Counted from the first letter of the stretch, positions 8,461 through 17,824 are shown. The stretch: 64,000 nt of DNA from Clostridium sp. AM58-1XD (GCF_003464085.1 NZ_QSDR01000008.1:81312-145311), one strand, 5' to 3'. Program-made: numbers and translations. Notes: a model not told the origin generated them from the sequence alone.

Positions 8461-9348
8461 ATGACCGAACTAGACTGGGAAATAATCAGCACCCTTAAGC
8501 GAACCAGAAACATTACTAAATCTGCAGAATTTCTCCACATTACCCAGCCTACGCTAACGAAGCGTCTGCAAAAAATCGAATCTGAACTCGATGTTGTAAT
8601 CGCGGTCAGAAACACACGTGGTCTGGAATTCACCGTGCAGGGTGATTATCTGGCAAAAAAGGCAGAGCAGATCCTTTCCATACATCAGGAAATCTGTCAG
8701 ACACTTCATTCCATGCAGTCCGATACGGCAGGAAGTTTGAAACTATTTGCAGACAACAGTTGCGGCCGATTTGTACTTCCTCAATTGCTAAACAGTTTTC
8801 ATCAAAACAGGCCGGGAATTAAAGTCACTGCTTCCAGCGCTCTTCGGGCAAAGGTCATTCACTCTATTGAACGCGGTGAATCTCATGTAGGAATTGTGAA
8901 AGGATACATCGATCATTATACAGGTTATATTTCCAGACTCTCCCAAGAACAGGGATGTATTTTGTACAAAGAGGCTTTTTCTATATCTGATCTTCCTTAT
9001 TTGCCGCGGATCGATTTCGTTATGGATCCTTATAATCAATCTCTGATTGATGAATGGTGGTACAGCCATTTTTCCATCCCTCCATTGATTGGCATGAGAG
9101 TAAGCCACGGAGAAATCGCCCGTGAAATGGTAATGAACGGGCTTGGCTACAGTATCTTCCTTTCGAGAGCATATACAGCAGGCTGTAAGCACCTGTTTAT
9201 CTCGCCGCTTATCTATGGGGACGGAAGGCCGGTTATCAGGGATACCGTTATTTTTTGCAAGTCGGACTATTTAAAACTTCCTTTCGTAAAAGATTTTATT
9301 GATTTTTCCCGTTCTCTTCCTTCTTCCTTTTACAGTTCGAATCCATAA
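8461..9348 (+). CDS. LysR-family transcriptional regulator
   Basis: A 295-aa protein with an N-terminal winged helix-turn-helix (TKSAEFLHITQPTLTKRLQK, about residues 19-38) and a C-terminal effector-binding domain, the usual LysR length and order. I place the start at the ATG at 8461 because GGAGG (8451-8455) sits 5-6 bases before it; an ATG at 8449 would overlap the ribosome site. It is divergent from the TRAP operon, so it most likely activates that operon in response to the transported ligand, as is common for LysR genes. The ligand is unknown. Confidence 0.88.
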   Translation: MTELDWEIISTLKRTRNITKSAEFLHITQPTLTKRLQKIESELDVVIAVRNTRGLEFTVQGDYLAKKAEQILSIHQEICQTLHSMQSDTAGSLKLFADNSCGRFVLPQLLNSFHQNRPGIKVTASSALRAKVIHSIERGESHVGIVKGYIDHYTGYISRLSQEQGCILYKEAFSISDLPYLPRIDFVMDPYNQSLIDEWWYSHFSIPPLIGMRVSHGEIAREMVMNGLGYSIFLSRAYTAGCKHLFISPLIYGDGRPVIRDTVIFCKSDYLKLPFVKDFIDFSRSLPSSFYSSNP

Positions 9349-9387
9349 GGAATTTTCATACAGAACCGGCTGATTGTAAAATAGTAC

Positions 9388-9480
9388 AAAGAGTTTCGCA
9401 AGCGGAACTCCCGCGCGTCGCATTAGCGACATAATTCCTTTCGCGCGAGTGCGCATCCATAGCGGAGCGTTTTTGCTTTC
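9388..9480. other. GC-rich structured segment, function unknown
   Basis: It holds an 8-bp hairpin (GAGTTTCG-CAAG-CGGAACTC) followed by CGCGCG enclosing a GTCGC-ATTA-GCGAC hairpin and a second CGCGCG, then ATAGCGGAGCGTTTTTGC. It is far more structured than neighbouring spacers. It may be part of the lysR 3' end or a repeat; no known RNA family is recognised. Confidence 0.35.
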
Positions 9481-9533
9481 TAGGAAATCATACGCTTTAT
9501 CACTTTATAATAACAAGGTCTTTCCTATGTAAC

Positions 9534-9584
9534 AAAAAAGAGGATTCCGGCCGCATTCATCTATGCGGCAGAACCCTCTTTTAT
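9534..9584. terminator. bidirectional terminator between lysR and yajC
   Basis: A long interrupted stem (AAAAGAGG...GGCCGCAT / ATGCGGC...CCTCTTTT) with A-runs on one side and T-runs on the other, placed between convergent genes. It should end both the lysR and the scf-sec-tgt-yajC transcripts. Confidence 0.75.
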
Positions 9585-9608
9585 CATGTCTGCTTACTGT
9601 TTATTCTA

Positions 9609-9881
9609 TTACAATTCCGGCTTCTCTACCTGGACAATCGCACCCTTCTGCATCGGGATACGGCAGTTCTTATTGCTTCCGAACTCAACGATAACCGTAT
9701 CATCCGTCATGTCGATAATAACTCCGTAAAAGCCGCTGTTTGTCAGAACGCTGTCGCCGACTGCAATCGTTGCTAAAAGAGCTTCTCTTTTCTTTCTTTC
9801 CTTCTGCTGCGGTCTGATTGCCATAAAGTACATCAATGCTCCGAAGAAGATAATGTAGCCAATCAAAAATGTTGTGTTCAT
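9609..9881 (-). CDS. yajC: preprotein translocase subunit YajC
   Basis: A 90-aa protein with one N-terminal transmembrane helix (about residues 4-22), then the conserved RPQQKERKKREAL, then VGDSVLTNSGFYGVI, the standard YajC layout. YajC joins SecD and SecF in a membrane complex that assists SecYEG. It is the last gene of the SCIFF-scfB-secDF-tgt-yajC operon, 52 bases after tgt, and an AGGAGG-like site precedes it. Confidence 0.95.
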   Translation of the reverse strand: MNTTFLIGYIIFFGALMYFMAIRPQQKERKKREALLATIAVGDSVLTNSGFYGVIIDMTDDTVIVEFGSNKNCRIPMQKGAIVQVEKPEL

Positions 9882-9933
9882 AAATTTCCTCCTTAATTGT
9901 AAGCCCCTTTTTCACTGCCCCAGAGCTTCATTC

Positions 9934-11088
9934 CTATTTTTCCTTCTGACCATTTGCCATTCCATCCAGCTTTTCAGCCTTATAGTCAGAATATCGATGA
10001 TTTTCGATGGCATCTCGAATCTCTTCCATCATTTTATTATAAAAATACAAATTATGCAATACGCATAATCTCATACCCAGCATTTCTTTCGCTTTCAGCA
10101 GATGGCGAATGTATGCCCTGCTGTAAGACCGGCATGCCGGACACTGGCAGCCTTCTTCGATCGGCCTGGGATCAAGCTCATATTTTGCATTAAACAGATT
10201 ACGCTTTCCCTGATTTGTATATACATGGCCGTGACGTCCGTTTCTGGATGGATAAACACAGTCAAAGAAGTCCACTCCTCTGTCTACGGCCTCCAGAATA
10301 TTGGCTGGGGTGCCTACTCCCATCAGGTAAGTCGGCTTGTTCTCCGGGAGATACGGAACGGTCTCATCCAGAATATGATACATCTGCTCATGTGACTCTC
10401 CGACCGCAAGACCGCCGACCGCATAGCCGTCCAGATCCATCTCTGAAATCGTCTTCGCATGAGCGATACGGATATCCGGAAAAATACCGCCCTGATTAAT
10501 TCCGAAAAGGAGCTGTTCCTTATTCACCGTATCCGGCAGAGCGTTCAGCCTTGCCATCTCATCTTTGCAGCGAATCAGCCATCTCGTCGTACGCGCAACG
10601 GAATTTTCTACGTATTCTCTTGTAGAGAGCGCCGGCGCACATTCGTCGAACGCCATTGCAATCGTAGAACCCAGGTTGGACTGAATCTGCATGCTTTCTT
10701 CCGGGCCCATAAAAATCTTGTGGCCGTCAATGTGGGAATTGAAGTAAACGCCTTCTTCCTTTATCTTTCTCAGACCAGAAAGAGAGAATACCTGAAAGCC
10801 GCCGGAATCCGTGAGAATCGGCCTGTCCCAACTCATAAATTTATGAAGGCCGCCGAATTCTTTAATAAGCTTATCCCCTGTACGCACATGCAGATGATAC
10901 GTGTTGGAAAGTTCTACCTGCGTGCCTATCTCTTTTAAATCATCTGTGGATACAGCGCCTTTAATGGCGCCAACAGTACCCACATTCATAAATACCGGCG
11001 TCTGGATGGCACCATGTACGGTCTTTACCTCTGCCCGCTTTGCACGGCCATCCTTCGCGATTATTTTATATTCCATCTTTCTTACCAT
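9934..11088 (-). CDS. tgt: tRNA-guanine transglycosylase
   Basis: A 384-aa queuine/preQ1 transglycosylase that exchanges G34 of GUN anticodons. Visible motifs are the nucleophile region TDSGGFQVFSL, FDECAP, the substrate loop GGLAVGE and second catalytic stretch GVDFFDCVYPSRNGRHG, and the zinc site CQCPACRSYSRAYIRHL near the C-terminus. The reading frame starts at 11088 (MVRKMEYK) or at 11076 (MEYK); neither has a strong ribosome site, and the gene overlaps the 3' end of secDF, so translation is probably coupled. Tgt beside yajC and secDF is a very common bacterial arrangement. Confidence 0.95.
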   Translation of the reverse strand: MVRKMEYKIIAKDGRAKRAEVKTVHGAIQTPVFMNVGTVGAIKGAVSTDDLKEIGTQVELSNTYHLHVRTGDKLIKEFGGLHKFMSWDRPILTDSGGFQVFSLSGLRKIKEEGVYFNSHIDGHKIFMGPEESMQIQSNLGSTIAMAFDECAPALSTREYVENSVARTTRWLIRCKDEMARLNALPDTVNKEQLLFGINQGGIFPDIRIAHAKTISEMDLDGYAVGGLAVGESHEQMYHILDETVPYLPENKPTYLMGVGTPANILEAVDRGVDFFDCVYPSRNGRHGHVYTNQGKRNLFNAKYELDPRPIEEGCQCPACRSYSRAYIRHLLKAKEMLGMRLCVLHNLYFYNKMMEEIRDAIENHRYSDYKAEKLDGMANGQKEK

Positions 11089-13266
11089 GTTTCTTTTTAG
11101 CGGCCTTGGCTTCTGCTTTTTCCGCTGCTGCCAGGCTCTTAGCCGCTTCTGCCTTCTTCTGCTGTCTCGTCGTCAGGACATACCAGAGAGATCCTGTAAC
11201 ACAGACAGATGAATACGTACCACATACTATACCTACCATAAGCGGCAGAGCAAATTCGCGAATGGAAGAAACGCCCAACAGGAACAGTACAAATACCATG
11301 ACGAGGTTGTCAGGGATGTATTGATACTTCTCGTAAATGTCTGCGTAATACTCTGATTTACAATCTCTGCCAGATCTTTTCTGCCGCCTTCAAGGTTTAG
11401 ATTTTCACGGATTCTGTCGAAGATAACGATAGTAGCGTTGATTGAGTAGCCTACAATCGTCAGCATACACGCGATGAATGTAGAGCCAACCGACCACTTG
11501 AACAATGCATAGCAGGTGACTACTACGAGTACATCATGAACGAGTGCAAGTACCGCACTGGCAGCAAAACGGATATTTTTAAAACGGAACCAGATATAAA
11601 TCAGCATAGCAATCGTAGCGATGATAACTGCAACAACAGCATCATTCTTCATCTCATTACTGATCGCTCCTGATATACTCTCTGCCGTAATCTTCTCAGG
11701 TTCTACTCCAAAGTTTTCTACAAGAGCATTATCCAGAGCCTCTCGTTCTTCCACCGAAAGCGTTCTCGTCTTGATGATAACCTCATTTGTCCCAGCTACC
11801 TTCTGGGTCTGTGTTCCAGCTTCCCCTGTAACCTTTTCCACAACAGGTACGACTTTGAGTGAAATATCATCCAGAGACATATCTTCATTAAACGTAACAT
11901 TCGTCGATGTACCGCCTCTGAATTCCAGGCTGTAATTCAGCGCGCCGTTTCCCTTGGAAACATTCACTCCCATGGCTACAAGTCCAACAGCGATAGCCGC
12001 CAGGGAAATGATAAAGCAGATATTCTTCTTTCCGAGGAAGTTGATCGGCTTTTTGTCCTTTTTAATACCGTAGAATTTCGCGTCTTCAAAGCCTGCGTTA
12101 TACAGACAGTTCAGTACAAATTTAGTAATAAACAGCGCTGTGAACATGGAAAGAACAATACCGAGGGCAAGTGTTGTTGCAAAGCCCTTAACCGAACCGG
12201 AGCCTCTCCAGTAAAGCACAACAGCTGCGATCAGCGTTGTAATGTTGCCGTCCACGATTGCGGATAAGGCTTTTGCAAAACCTGTCTTAATCGCAGATTT
12301 TACAGTTTTCCCAAGGCCGATTTCTTCCTTAATACGCGTGAAGATAATGACGTTGGCATCCACAGCCATACCAATGGACAGGATAATACCAGCAATACCT
12401 GGAAGTGTAAGGGTTACTCCGAATGCTGCCAGCAATATAATAATCAGTCCGACGTAGAGCGAAAGGGCGATCACTGCTGCCAGTCCGGGAATCAGATATG
12501 CTGCAATCATAAATATTGCTACGATTCCAAATCCGATCGCACCGGCTTTTAAGCTGGTGGAAATCGCCTGCTGTCCCAGCTTCGCGCCGACTACGTTGGA
12601 GCGCAGTTCCTGAAGCTCTACGGAAAGAGAACCAATACGGATTGTGGAAGCTAATGTTTCTGCCTCCTGATAATCCTCCTGACCGTCAATTGTACACTCT
12701 CCTCCTGTAATTGCTTCCTTTACCCTTGGGGCGGATATCATCTGTCCGTCATAGATAATGGCAATCTGCTGGCCTACCATTTTCGTCGTAGCGTCTGCAA
12801 ATGCCTTCGTTCCTTCCGGTGTAAAGGAAAGTGCAACCACATATTCTTTCATGCCGTTATTATCCACGATAGCAGCCTTTGCACTGGCCACCTGATCGCC
12901 TGTCAGGATCGTGTTTCCCTGCATGTCGGTAAACGCGAGGGAACCTGGTTTTCCCAGTTCCTGAAGAACTTCGTTCGCATCTGACACGCCCGGAATATCG
13001 ATGTTGATACGGTCGCCGCCTTCCAGATACACTTCCGCTTCCGTACTGTATCCTTCGACTCTCTTCTGAAGCTTATAACGAGTGTCCGACATCTGTTCCG
13101 CTGTTGGCGTTTCGCCCACCGCCTCATAAGTTATGCTGACACCGCCGGCCAGATCCAGACCGAGCTTGATATCGTCCATGGTATCATATCCGAAAAATCC
13201 GAAGACGCCAACTGCGATAATCACAAGCAGCAAACCTAAAAGGCCTTTTCCTCTGTTACTTTTCAT
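11066..13266 (-). CDS. secDF: protein-export protein SecDF (fused), frameshifted near 11305
   Basis: A fused SecD-SecF translocase accessory protein that uses the proton gradient to pull exported proteins. The first reading frame covers SecD (DIKLGLDLAGGVSITYE, the periplasmic domain, six helices) and most of SecF (LEFRGGTSTNVTF, VLALVHDVLVVV, then TRSINTSLTT). After TRSINTSLTT the frame shifts: the current frame runs into an unrelated tail that stops at 11233, while the neighbouring frame continues with proper SecF sequence (SSIREFALPLMVGIVCGTYS) to 11066. One missing C near 11305 explains it, most likely a sequencing error since the gene is nearly essential. The start at 13266 is chosen for its AAGGAGAT site 8 bases upstream. 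Confidence 0.88.
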
Positions 13267-13282
13267 GGTTATATCTCCTTTT

Positions 13283-14680
13283 TTAATTTTCATCAGCCAA
13301 AGCTGCTTTTATCATGATTGCGCATTCGATCCGTTTTTTCTGCATCTCACAGCCAATATCATACGCATCGGTGATAGATCCGTGGAACTTATAGGAATTC
13401 GCCGCACAACCGCCGCTGCAATAAAATCTGGCAAAACAGTTTCTGCATTTTTCCTTTGCATAGACGTTGCACAGCTTGAACTCGTCCGTAATTTCCACAT
13501 TGGTGACGCCTGTATCAACGTTGCCCAGAAGGAACTTTTCATCTCCTACAAACTGATGGCAGGGATAGAAATCTCCCCATGGGGTAACTGCAAGATATTC
13601 TGTTCCTGATCCACAGCCCGAAAGCCGTTTCGCCACACATGGTCCCTGATTCAAATCGATCATAAAATGGAAGAATGTAAAACCTCTTCCCTCTTTTTTT
13701 CTCTTAATGTACTCAACCGCCAGCTTATCATACTCGTCCATGATTTTGGGAAGATCTTCTTCCCGAATTGCAAACGGTTCATCCGGAAGGGATACGACCG
13801 GTTCAATCGACATGCTCTTAAAGCCCAAATCGGCAAAGTGCAGGACATCTTGTGAAAAGTCCATATTTTCTCTTGTAAATGTTCCTCTGACGTAATAGTC
13901 TTTTCCCTTACGGCTTTCAGCAAATGCCTGGAACTTTGGTACGATCAGATCATAACTGCCCTTACCGTTCCGAAATGGGCGCATAAAGTCATTTACTTCT
14001 TTGCGGCCGTCAAGGCTGAGCACCACATTGCTCATCTCTCGGTTACAGAATTCCATGATCTCGTCATTCAGGAGAACACCGTTCGTCGTCAGTGTAAAAC
14101 GGAATTTCTTATTATATTCTTCCTCTTTTGAGCGGCCGTATGCAACCAACTGCTTTACAACCTCCCAGTTCATCAGAGGTTCGCCTCCGAAAAAGTCTAC
14201 TTCCAGATTTCTTCTGCTTCCTGAATTGGCAATCAGGAAGTCCAGCGCTTTCTTTCCCACCTCGAAGCTCATCAGAGCCCGGCGTCCATGGTACTCTCCC
14301 TCTTCTGCAAAGCAGTATCTGCATGCCAGGTTACAGTCATGCGCAATATGAAGGCAGAGCGCCTTTACCACTGTTTTTCTCTTTTTAAAATCCGTTATAT
14401 ATTCGGAATAAACATCCTTCGTAAAAAGTTCTTCCCGGTCAATCAGTTCCTGAATATCGGAAAGTCCTTCCTGGATATCCCCTTCCTCATAGTTACCTTT
14501 CAGCTTTTCCCTGATATATGTCTTAGCCTCTTCAGAAAGTTTTTCCGGCTTGTCCATCTCCGGTACCTTTTCTGAAAGCAGTTCTATCATATCATACACC
14601 AGATCATCGACTACGTGGACAGAACCGCTGTTCACATCCATCACGATGTCGTATCCGTTGTTTTTATATTGATGAATCAC
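13283..14680 (-). CDS. scfB: SCIFF thioether maturase, radical SAM/SPASM enzyme
   Basis: A 465-aa radical SAM peptide maturase. An N-terminal peptide-recognition region (about 1-90) leads to the CxxxCxxC cluster site C116-C120-C123 (HDCNLACRYCFAEEG), then the glycine-rich DFFGGEPLMN. A SPASM domain follows with many Cys (GPCVAKRLSGCGSG, DFYPCHQF, CRNCFARFYCSGGCAANSY) for auxiliary 4Fe-4S clusters. The family (TIGR03974) forms Cys-to-Thr thioether bonds in the SCIFF peptide encoded just upstream. The start is GTG at 14680 with AGGAG 7 bases ahead. SecDF follows after 16 bases, as usual in Clostridia. Confidence 0.95.
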   Translation of the reverse strand: MIHQYKNNGYDIVMDVNSGSVHVVDDLVYDMIELLSEKVPEMDKPEKLSEEAKTYIREKLKGNYEEGDIQEGLSDIQELIDREELFTKDVYSEYITDFKKRKTVVKALCLHIAHDCNLACRYCFAEEGEYHGRRALMSFEVGKKALDFLIANSGSRRNLEVDFFGGEPLMNWEVVKQLVAYGRSKEEEYNKKFRFTLTTNGVLLNDEIMEFCNREMSNVVLSLDGRKEVNDFMRPFRNGKGSYDLIVPKFQAFAESRKGKDYYVRGTFTRENMDFSQDVLHFADLGFKSMSIEPVVSLPDEPFAIREEDLPKIMDEYDKLAVEYIKRKKEGRGFTFFHFMIDLNQGPCVAKRLSGCGSGTEYLAVTPWGDFYPCHQFVGDEKFLLGNVDTGVTNVEITDEFKLCNVYAKEKCRNCFARFYCSGGCAANSYKFHGSITDAYDIGCEMQKKRIECAIMIKAALADEN

Positions 14681-14741
14681 TTGTATTCTCCTTTACCATT
14701 CGTATATCCCATCAGACACAACGGGGCAGACAACTCAAGTA

Positions 14742-14770
14742 GCCCCTACAGTCCCAAGGACTGTAGGGGT
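14742..14770 (-). terminator. intercistronic hairpin between scfA and scfB
   Basis: A strong 12-13 bp GC-rich stem (CCCCTACAGTCC / GGACTGTAGGGG with a 3-base loop) in the gap between the SCIFF gene and its maturase. There is no long U-run, so it is probably a partial terminator or an mRNA-end stabiliser giving more peptide than enzyme. Confidence 0.55.
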
Positions 14771-14812
14771 CTTTCCTCGTCTGCCCTTTTCTGCTTAAAA
14801 CAACGGTTTCTC

Positions 14813-14959
14813 TTAACGGTTGCTGTTCTCGCAGGTCTGGTTTCCTACTGTACAGGATGTCTTGCAAGCTGACTGGCAGGAAGTCTGGCACTCACCGCAG
14901 CCGCCTTTTTTCATTGTATCTTTTAATGTGTTGGAATTTAATGTCTTTACACGTGTCAT
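14813..14959 (-). CDS. scfA: SCIFF ranthipeptide precursor
   Basis: This is a 48-codon gene reading MTRVKTLNSNTLKDTMKKGG and then a Cys-rich core with six cysteines (residues 21, 24, 28, 32, 36, 43) and interspersed Thr and Ser, ending ENSNR. It matches the SCIFF family (six cysteines in forty-five residues), one of the most widespread ribosomal peptides of Clostridia, in which a radical SAM enzyme links Cys sulfur to Thr to give a ranthipeptide. AGGAGG lies 9 bases before the ATG, and a near-perfect sigma-A promoter lies upstream. The maturase gene is next in the operon. Proposed roles in quorum sensing or metabolism come from the literature, not from this sequence. Confidence 0.95.
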   Translation of the reverse strand: MTRVKTLNSNTLKDTMKKGGCGECQTSCQSACKTSCTVGNQTCENSNR

Positions 14960-14997
14960 ACCGCTCATCCTCCTGAAAAATATTGATTTTCTTAGCG

Positions 14998-15026
14998 ATT
15001 ATAACACATGTTTCACGCCAGTGCAA
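14998..15026 (-). promoter_or_regulatory. sigma-A promoter of the SCIFF operon
   Basis: Minus strand TTGCAC (15021-15026), 17-base spacer, perfect TATAAT (14998-15003), about 40 bases before the SCIFF start. It should drive scfA-scfB-secDF-tgt-yajC. Confidence 0.8.
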
Positions 15027-15094
15027 GGTTTTTTGGCATACCTCAAAGGACAAAGGAATATACTGCACCATAGGAAATAAAAAGGGGATATTAC

Positions 15095-15454
15095 ATGAGT
15101 AATTCAAGGGTAAAAGCCGTTTTGCGCTCACTGCTCATTTCTTACATTTTTACCGGAGTTCTTCTGGTCCTTCTTGCTTTTCTTCTGTATCAGTTCCGTC
15201 TTGGTGAAAAGCAGGTAGGAATGGCAGTCAACGTCATTTACGTCGTAACCTGTATTGTCGGCGGCTTTGCTGCCGGAAAAGGCATCCGGCAGCGGCGCTT
15301 TTTCTGGGGGCTCCTTACGGGCCTGCTCTATTTTTTCATCCTTCTCGGCATGTCATTTGCCATGCAGAAAGGGCTAAAGGGAGAAATGGCAGATATCGTG
15401 AAGGTACTGGCGATGTGTGCTGCCGGCGGTATGTTCGGCGGTATGCTGTCGTAA
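15095..15454 (+). CDS. TIGR04086-family membrane protein
   Basis: A 119-aa protein with four predicted hydrophobic helices (about 10-32, 42-60, 68-88 and 98-118) and short charged loops, for example GKGIRQRRFFWG. This length, topology and position divergent from the SCIFF gene match the TIGR04086 family of small Firmicute membrane proteins often found near SCIFF. No catalytic residues are apparent and the function is unknown. An AAAAGGGGAT site precedes the ATG. Confidence 0.75.
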   Translation: MSNSRVKAVLRSLLISYIFTGVLLVLLAFLLYQFRLGEKQVGMAVNVIYVVTCIVGGFAAGKGIRQRRFFWGLLTGLLYFFILLGMSFAMQKGLKGEMADIVKVLAMCAAGGMFGGMLS

Positions 15455-15462
15455 AAGAAGAG

Positions 15463-15523
15463 AAAAAAATCATCCCATCCTGCTTCAGGCGGTGGCCAAG
15501 GCGCAGGCTGGGATGATTTTTTT
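15463..15523 (+). terminator. terminator of the TIGR04086 gene, with a duplicated 3' arm
   Basis: AAAAAAATCATCCCA pairs with TGGGATGATTTTTTT, with an inner CCTGC/GCAGG stem; the loop holds AGGCGGTGGCCAAGG, similar to the loop at 3721-3736. The 3' arm GGGATGATTTTTTTCTT occurs again at about 15575-15591, so the same 5' arm could pair with either copy. Being symmetrical, it may also end the minus-strand DUF1266 transcript. Confidence 0.7.
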
Positions 15524-15589
15524 CTTGGTTGGGTGGCGGCCGCTGGGTTCGCTGCGGCGCTCACTGTCCCGGATGGGATGATTTTTTTC

Positions 15590-16443
15590 TTATAATGGTT
15601 TAAATTTGTTTCTTGACCAGGCTCCGTTTTCACTCAGCAAATGGTCTACAATTCCCTTATTCAGCTGGTAGAATTCCCACTGGCTGTCTTCATTATCATG
15701 ATTGCGGAAGCCAAAATAGGCGGCGCCGCACAGACAGCTCACTGCATATTCTTCCCATGACTGGAAACGGCGAAATGCGTTCCTTGCAAGCGGAACGGTA
15801 AGTTCTTTAAATCCTTCTTCAGAAAGAAGACCGCATGCATACATCTTGCGGCACATGCCCACCTGTTCGTTGATATCCCATGCGAGAAATCCCTGCTTTC
15901 CAACGAGAGGAACGAACTTTTCGGCGCAGGCTTTCGCACTTTCAAAAGCCGTCCTTCCCTTCGTTTTCAGGTCCTTCACGTCAAAGTCAGGCCTGCCTTC
16001 CCAGAAGCTTTCGAACTGACGGTAATCGTGGTTTACACAGATCCCCACATCGTCTTTTTCATCGTATCCTCATCGTGAATATTGAATACCTCTTCCAGAT
16101 GATCCCTGACGGCCTTGATATCAGCCTCCGTCTGGCACATATAGAGACCTCTGTATCCCATGTGTTCAGGGATTCCAGGAGTCCTGCGGCAGGTGGAAAT
16201 TCCGCTCAGCAGGCAGATAAACTGTCCCTTGTCAATCTCACGTTTTTTATCTTCGTCTCTTCCCTTAGCACGCTCTTCCAGTTCCTTTTTGAATTCCGCA
16301 ATATCTTCTGCAATACGGTCCACCACTTTGGGTACATGGATGGAATATTCCAGTTCTTTCGGTACGGGCTCATCTTTCCTGTTCTTTCTGGCAGCGTCCA
16401 GGCTGATTATGCCGTCTGTCTTCCTGTTTTCATTTATTGCCAT
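15590..16443 (-). CDS. DUF1266-like protein, apparently frameshifted near 16044
   Basis: Two overlapping frames look like one gene. The upstream part (from 16443, MAINENRKTDGIISLDAARK, chosen for the GGAGG 7 bases ahead) runs to EDTMKKTMWGSV and stops at 16033. The downstream part (to 15590) continues naturally as NHDYRQFESFWEGRPDFD, then AWDINEQVGMCRKMYACGLL and RFQSWEEYAVSCLCGAAYFG, the GWD...SW...G pattern of DUF1266. One more G in the GGGG run at 16043-16046 would join them as TMWGICVNHDY, about 285 aa. Alternatively the second part could start at the overlapping GTG at 16048. There is no signal peptide and the function is unknown. The middle of the N-terminal part is highly charged and probably coiled. 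Confidence 0.6.
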
Positions 16444-16463
16444 TCTTTCTTCCTCCATATACT

Positions 16464-17756
16464 TTATTTATCTTCTTCCTCATCTGGTTTTTCTAACAGA
16501 TACAGGTGAATTTTATCGATTCTGTTCTTCTCCACGGATTCTACGGTCAAGCGGATATTGTCATACGTTACCTCTTCCCCCTTTTCCGGCAGGTGGTCGA
16601 GAAGGCCGATCACCAGTCCTCCGATCGAATCATAATCTTCTGATTCCAGATTAAGGCCAAGGCTGTCATTCAGGTCATCCAGCTTCATGGCAGCTTCCAC
16701 AAGGTATTCATTCTCGCCGATTTCAACCAGTTCCTCTTCTTCATCCTCATCGTACTCGTCCCGGATATCTCCTACGATTTCCTCCAGCATGTCCTCCAGA
16801 GTAATCAGTCCGGCTGTTGCTCCGTATTCGTCCAGTACAATCACAATATTATTATTCACGGTTTCCTTCATGTCTACCATGAGCTCCGCTATTTTTTTAT
16901 ACTCGTATGTGTAAAGGGGCTGTCTCATAATTCCCCGAATGGAAAATTCCTTCTCGTCATCGATCAGAAGGAGATCCTTCACGTTGACAATTCCGATCAC
17001 ATTATCCGTCGTTTCTTCATAGACAGGGATTCTTGTATACCGTTCTCTTCGGAATACATCCAGAAGCTCGCTGTATGTGGCATTTACATCAATAAACACC
17101 ATATCGATACGCGGCACCATCACATCCTTTGCACGGGCATCGCCAAAATCAAACACATTATTAATCATCTTTTTCTCTTCTGACTGAATTACCCCCTCTT
17201 CGTGACTCACTTCCACGATCGTACGCAGTTCATCTTCGGTGATGGACTCAGGTTTCCTGTTCGGATCGATATGCAGCAACAGAAGCACACCCAGAGACAT
17301 CTTATTGATCAGGATGATAAACGGCGTTGCCACCACCATAAGTACGTATATGATTTTCGCATAATTCAGCGCAATTGACTCAGAATAAATGGTAGAAAGG
17401 GTCTTTGGTGTAATCTCACCAAATACAAGGATGAGCAATGTAAGAATACCGGTAGCAATACCGACCGCCTTATTTCCCCATATCCCCAAAACAACAGATG
17501 TCGCAAGGGCTGATGCAGAAAGATTCACGATATTGTTTCCGATTAAGATGGCAGAAAGCATCTTACCGGGATTCTCGATTACTCTGGTAAGGATAATTGC
17601 CTTTTTATGTCCGGCATCCGCCAGTGTTCTGATCCTCATCTTATTCACCGTAGTAAGTGCTGTCTCCGCAGACGAAAAGAATGCCGAAAGGCCTAATAAA
17701 ATGATTAATGCAGCAAATTGTATGACGTTCGCGTCACTCGAATCCAAAAAAATCAA
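16464..17756 (-). CDS. CNNM/CBS-domain transport protein (HlyC/CorC family)
   Basis: 430 aa in three parts: an N-terminal CNNM (DUF21) membrane domain with about four helices (residues 10-160, including FFSSAETALTTVNKMR and GEITPKTLS), a paired CBS domain (VMVPRIDMVFIDVNATYSEL to VIVLDEYGATAGLITLEDML, about 200-330), and a C-terminal CorC_HlyC domain with an acidic stretch (DEYDEDEEEELVE). The family is linked to magnesium and cobalt efflux and was once called hemolysin. The annotated start at 17756 is TTG; a TTG three codons later is better placed after GGGAG. It has its own strong promoter. Confidence 0.88.
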   Translation of the reverse strand: MIFLDSSDANVIQFAALIILLGLSAFFSSAETALTTVNKMRIRTLADAGHKKAIILTRVIENPGKMLSAILIGNNIVNLSASALATSVVLGIWGNKAVGIATGILTLLILVFGEITPKTLSTIYSESIALNYAKIIYVLMVVATPFIILINKMSLGVLLLLHIDPNRKPESITEDELRTIVEVSHEEGVIQSEEKKMINNVFDFGDARAKDVMVPRIDMVFIDVNATYSELLDVFRRERYTRIPVYEETTDNVIGIVNVKDLLLIDDEKEFSIRGIMRQPLYTYEYKKIAELMVDMKETVNNNIVIVLDEYGATAGLITLEDMLEEIVGDIRDEYDEDEEEELVEIGENEYLVEAAMKLDDLNDSLGLNLESEDYDSIGGLVIGLLDHLPEKGEEVTYDNIRLTVESVEKNRIDKIHLYLLEKPDEEEDK

Positions 17757-17795
17757 CTCCCAATTTCGTATTTTCTACTGATGAGCAGTAAGCTG

Positions 17796-17824
17796 ATTGT
17801 ACAATAGATATGAATAGTTGTCAA
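17796..17824 (-). promoter_or_regulatory. sigma-A promoter of the CNNM/CBS gene
   Basis: Minus strand TTGACA (17819-17824), 17-base spacer, TACAAT (17796-17801): a near-consensus promoter about 40 bases before the start codon. Confidence 0.8.

Noticed and set aside
11066-11299. Separate 77-aa membrane protein gene before tgt
   Set aside because: Its sequence is the conserved last helix and tail of SecF (FALPLMVGIVCGTYSS), displaced by a one-base frameshift.
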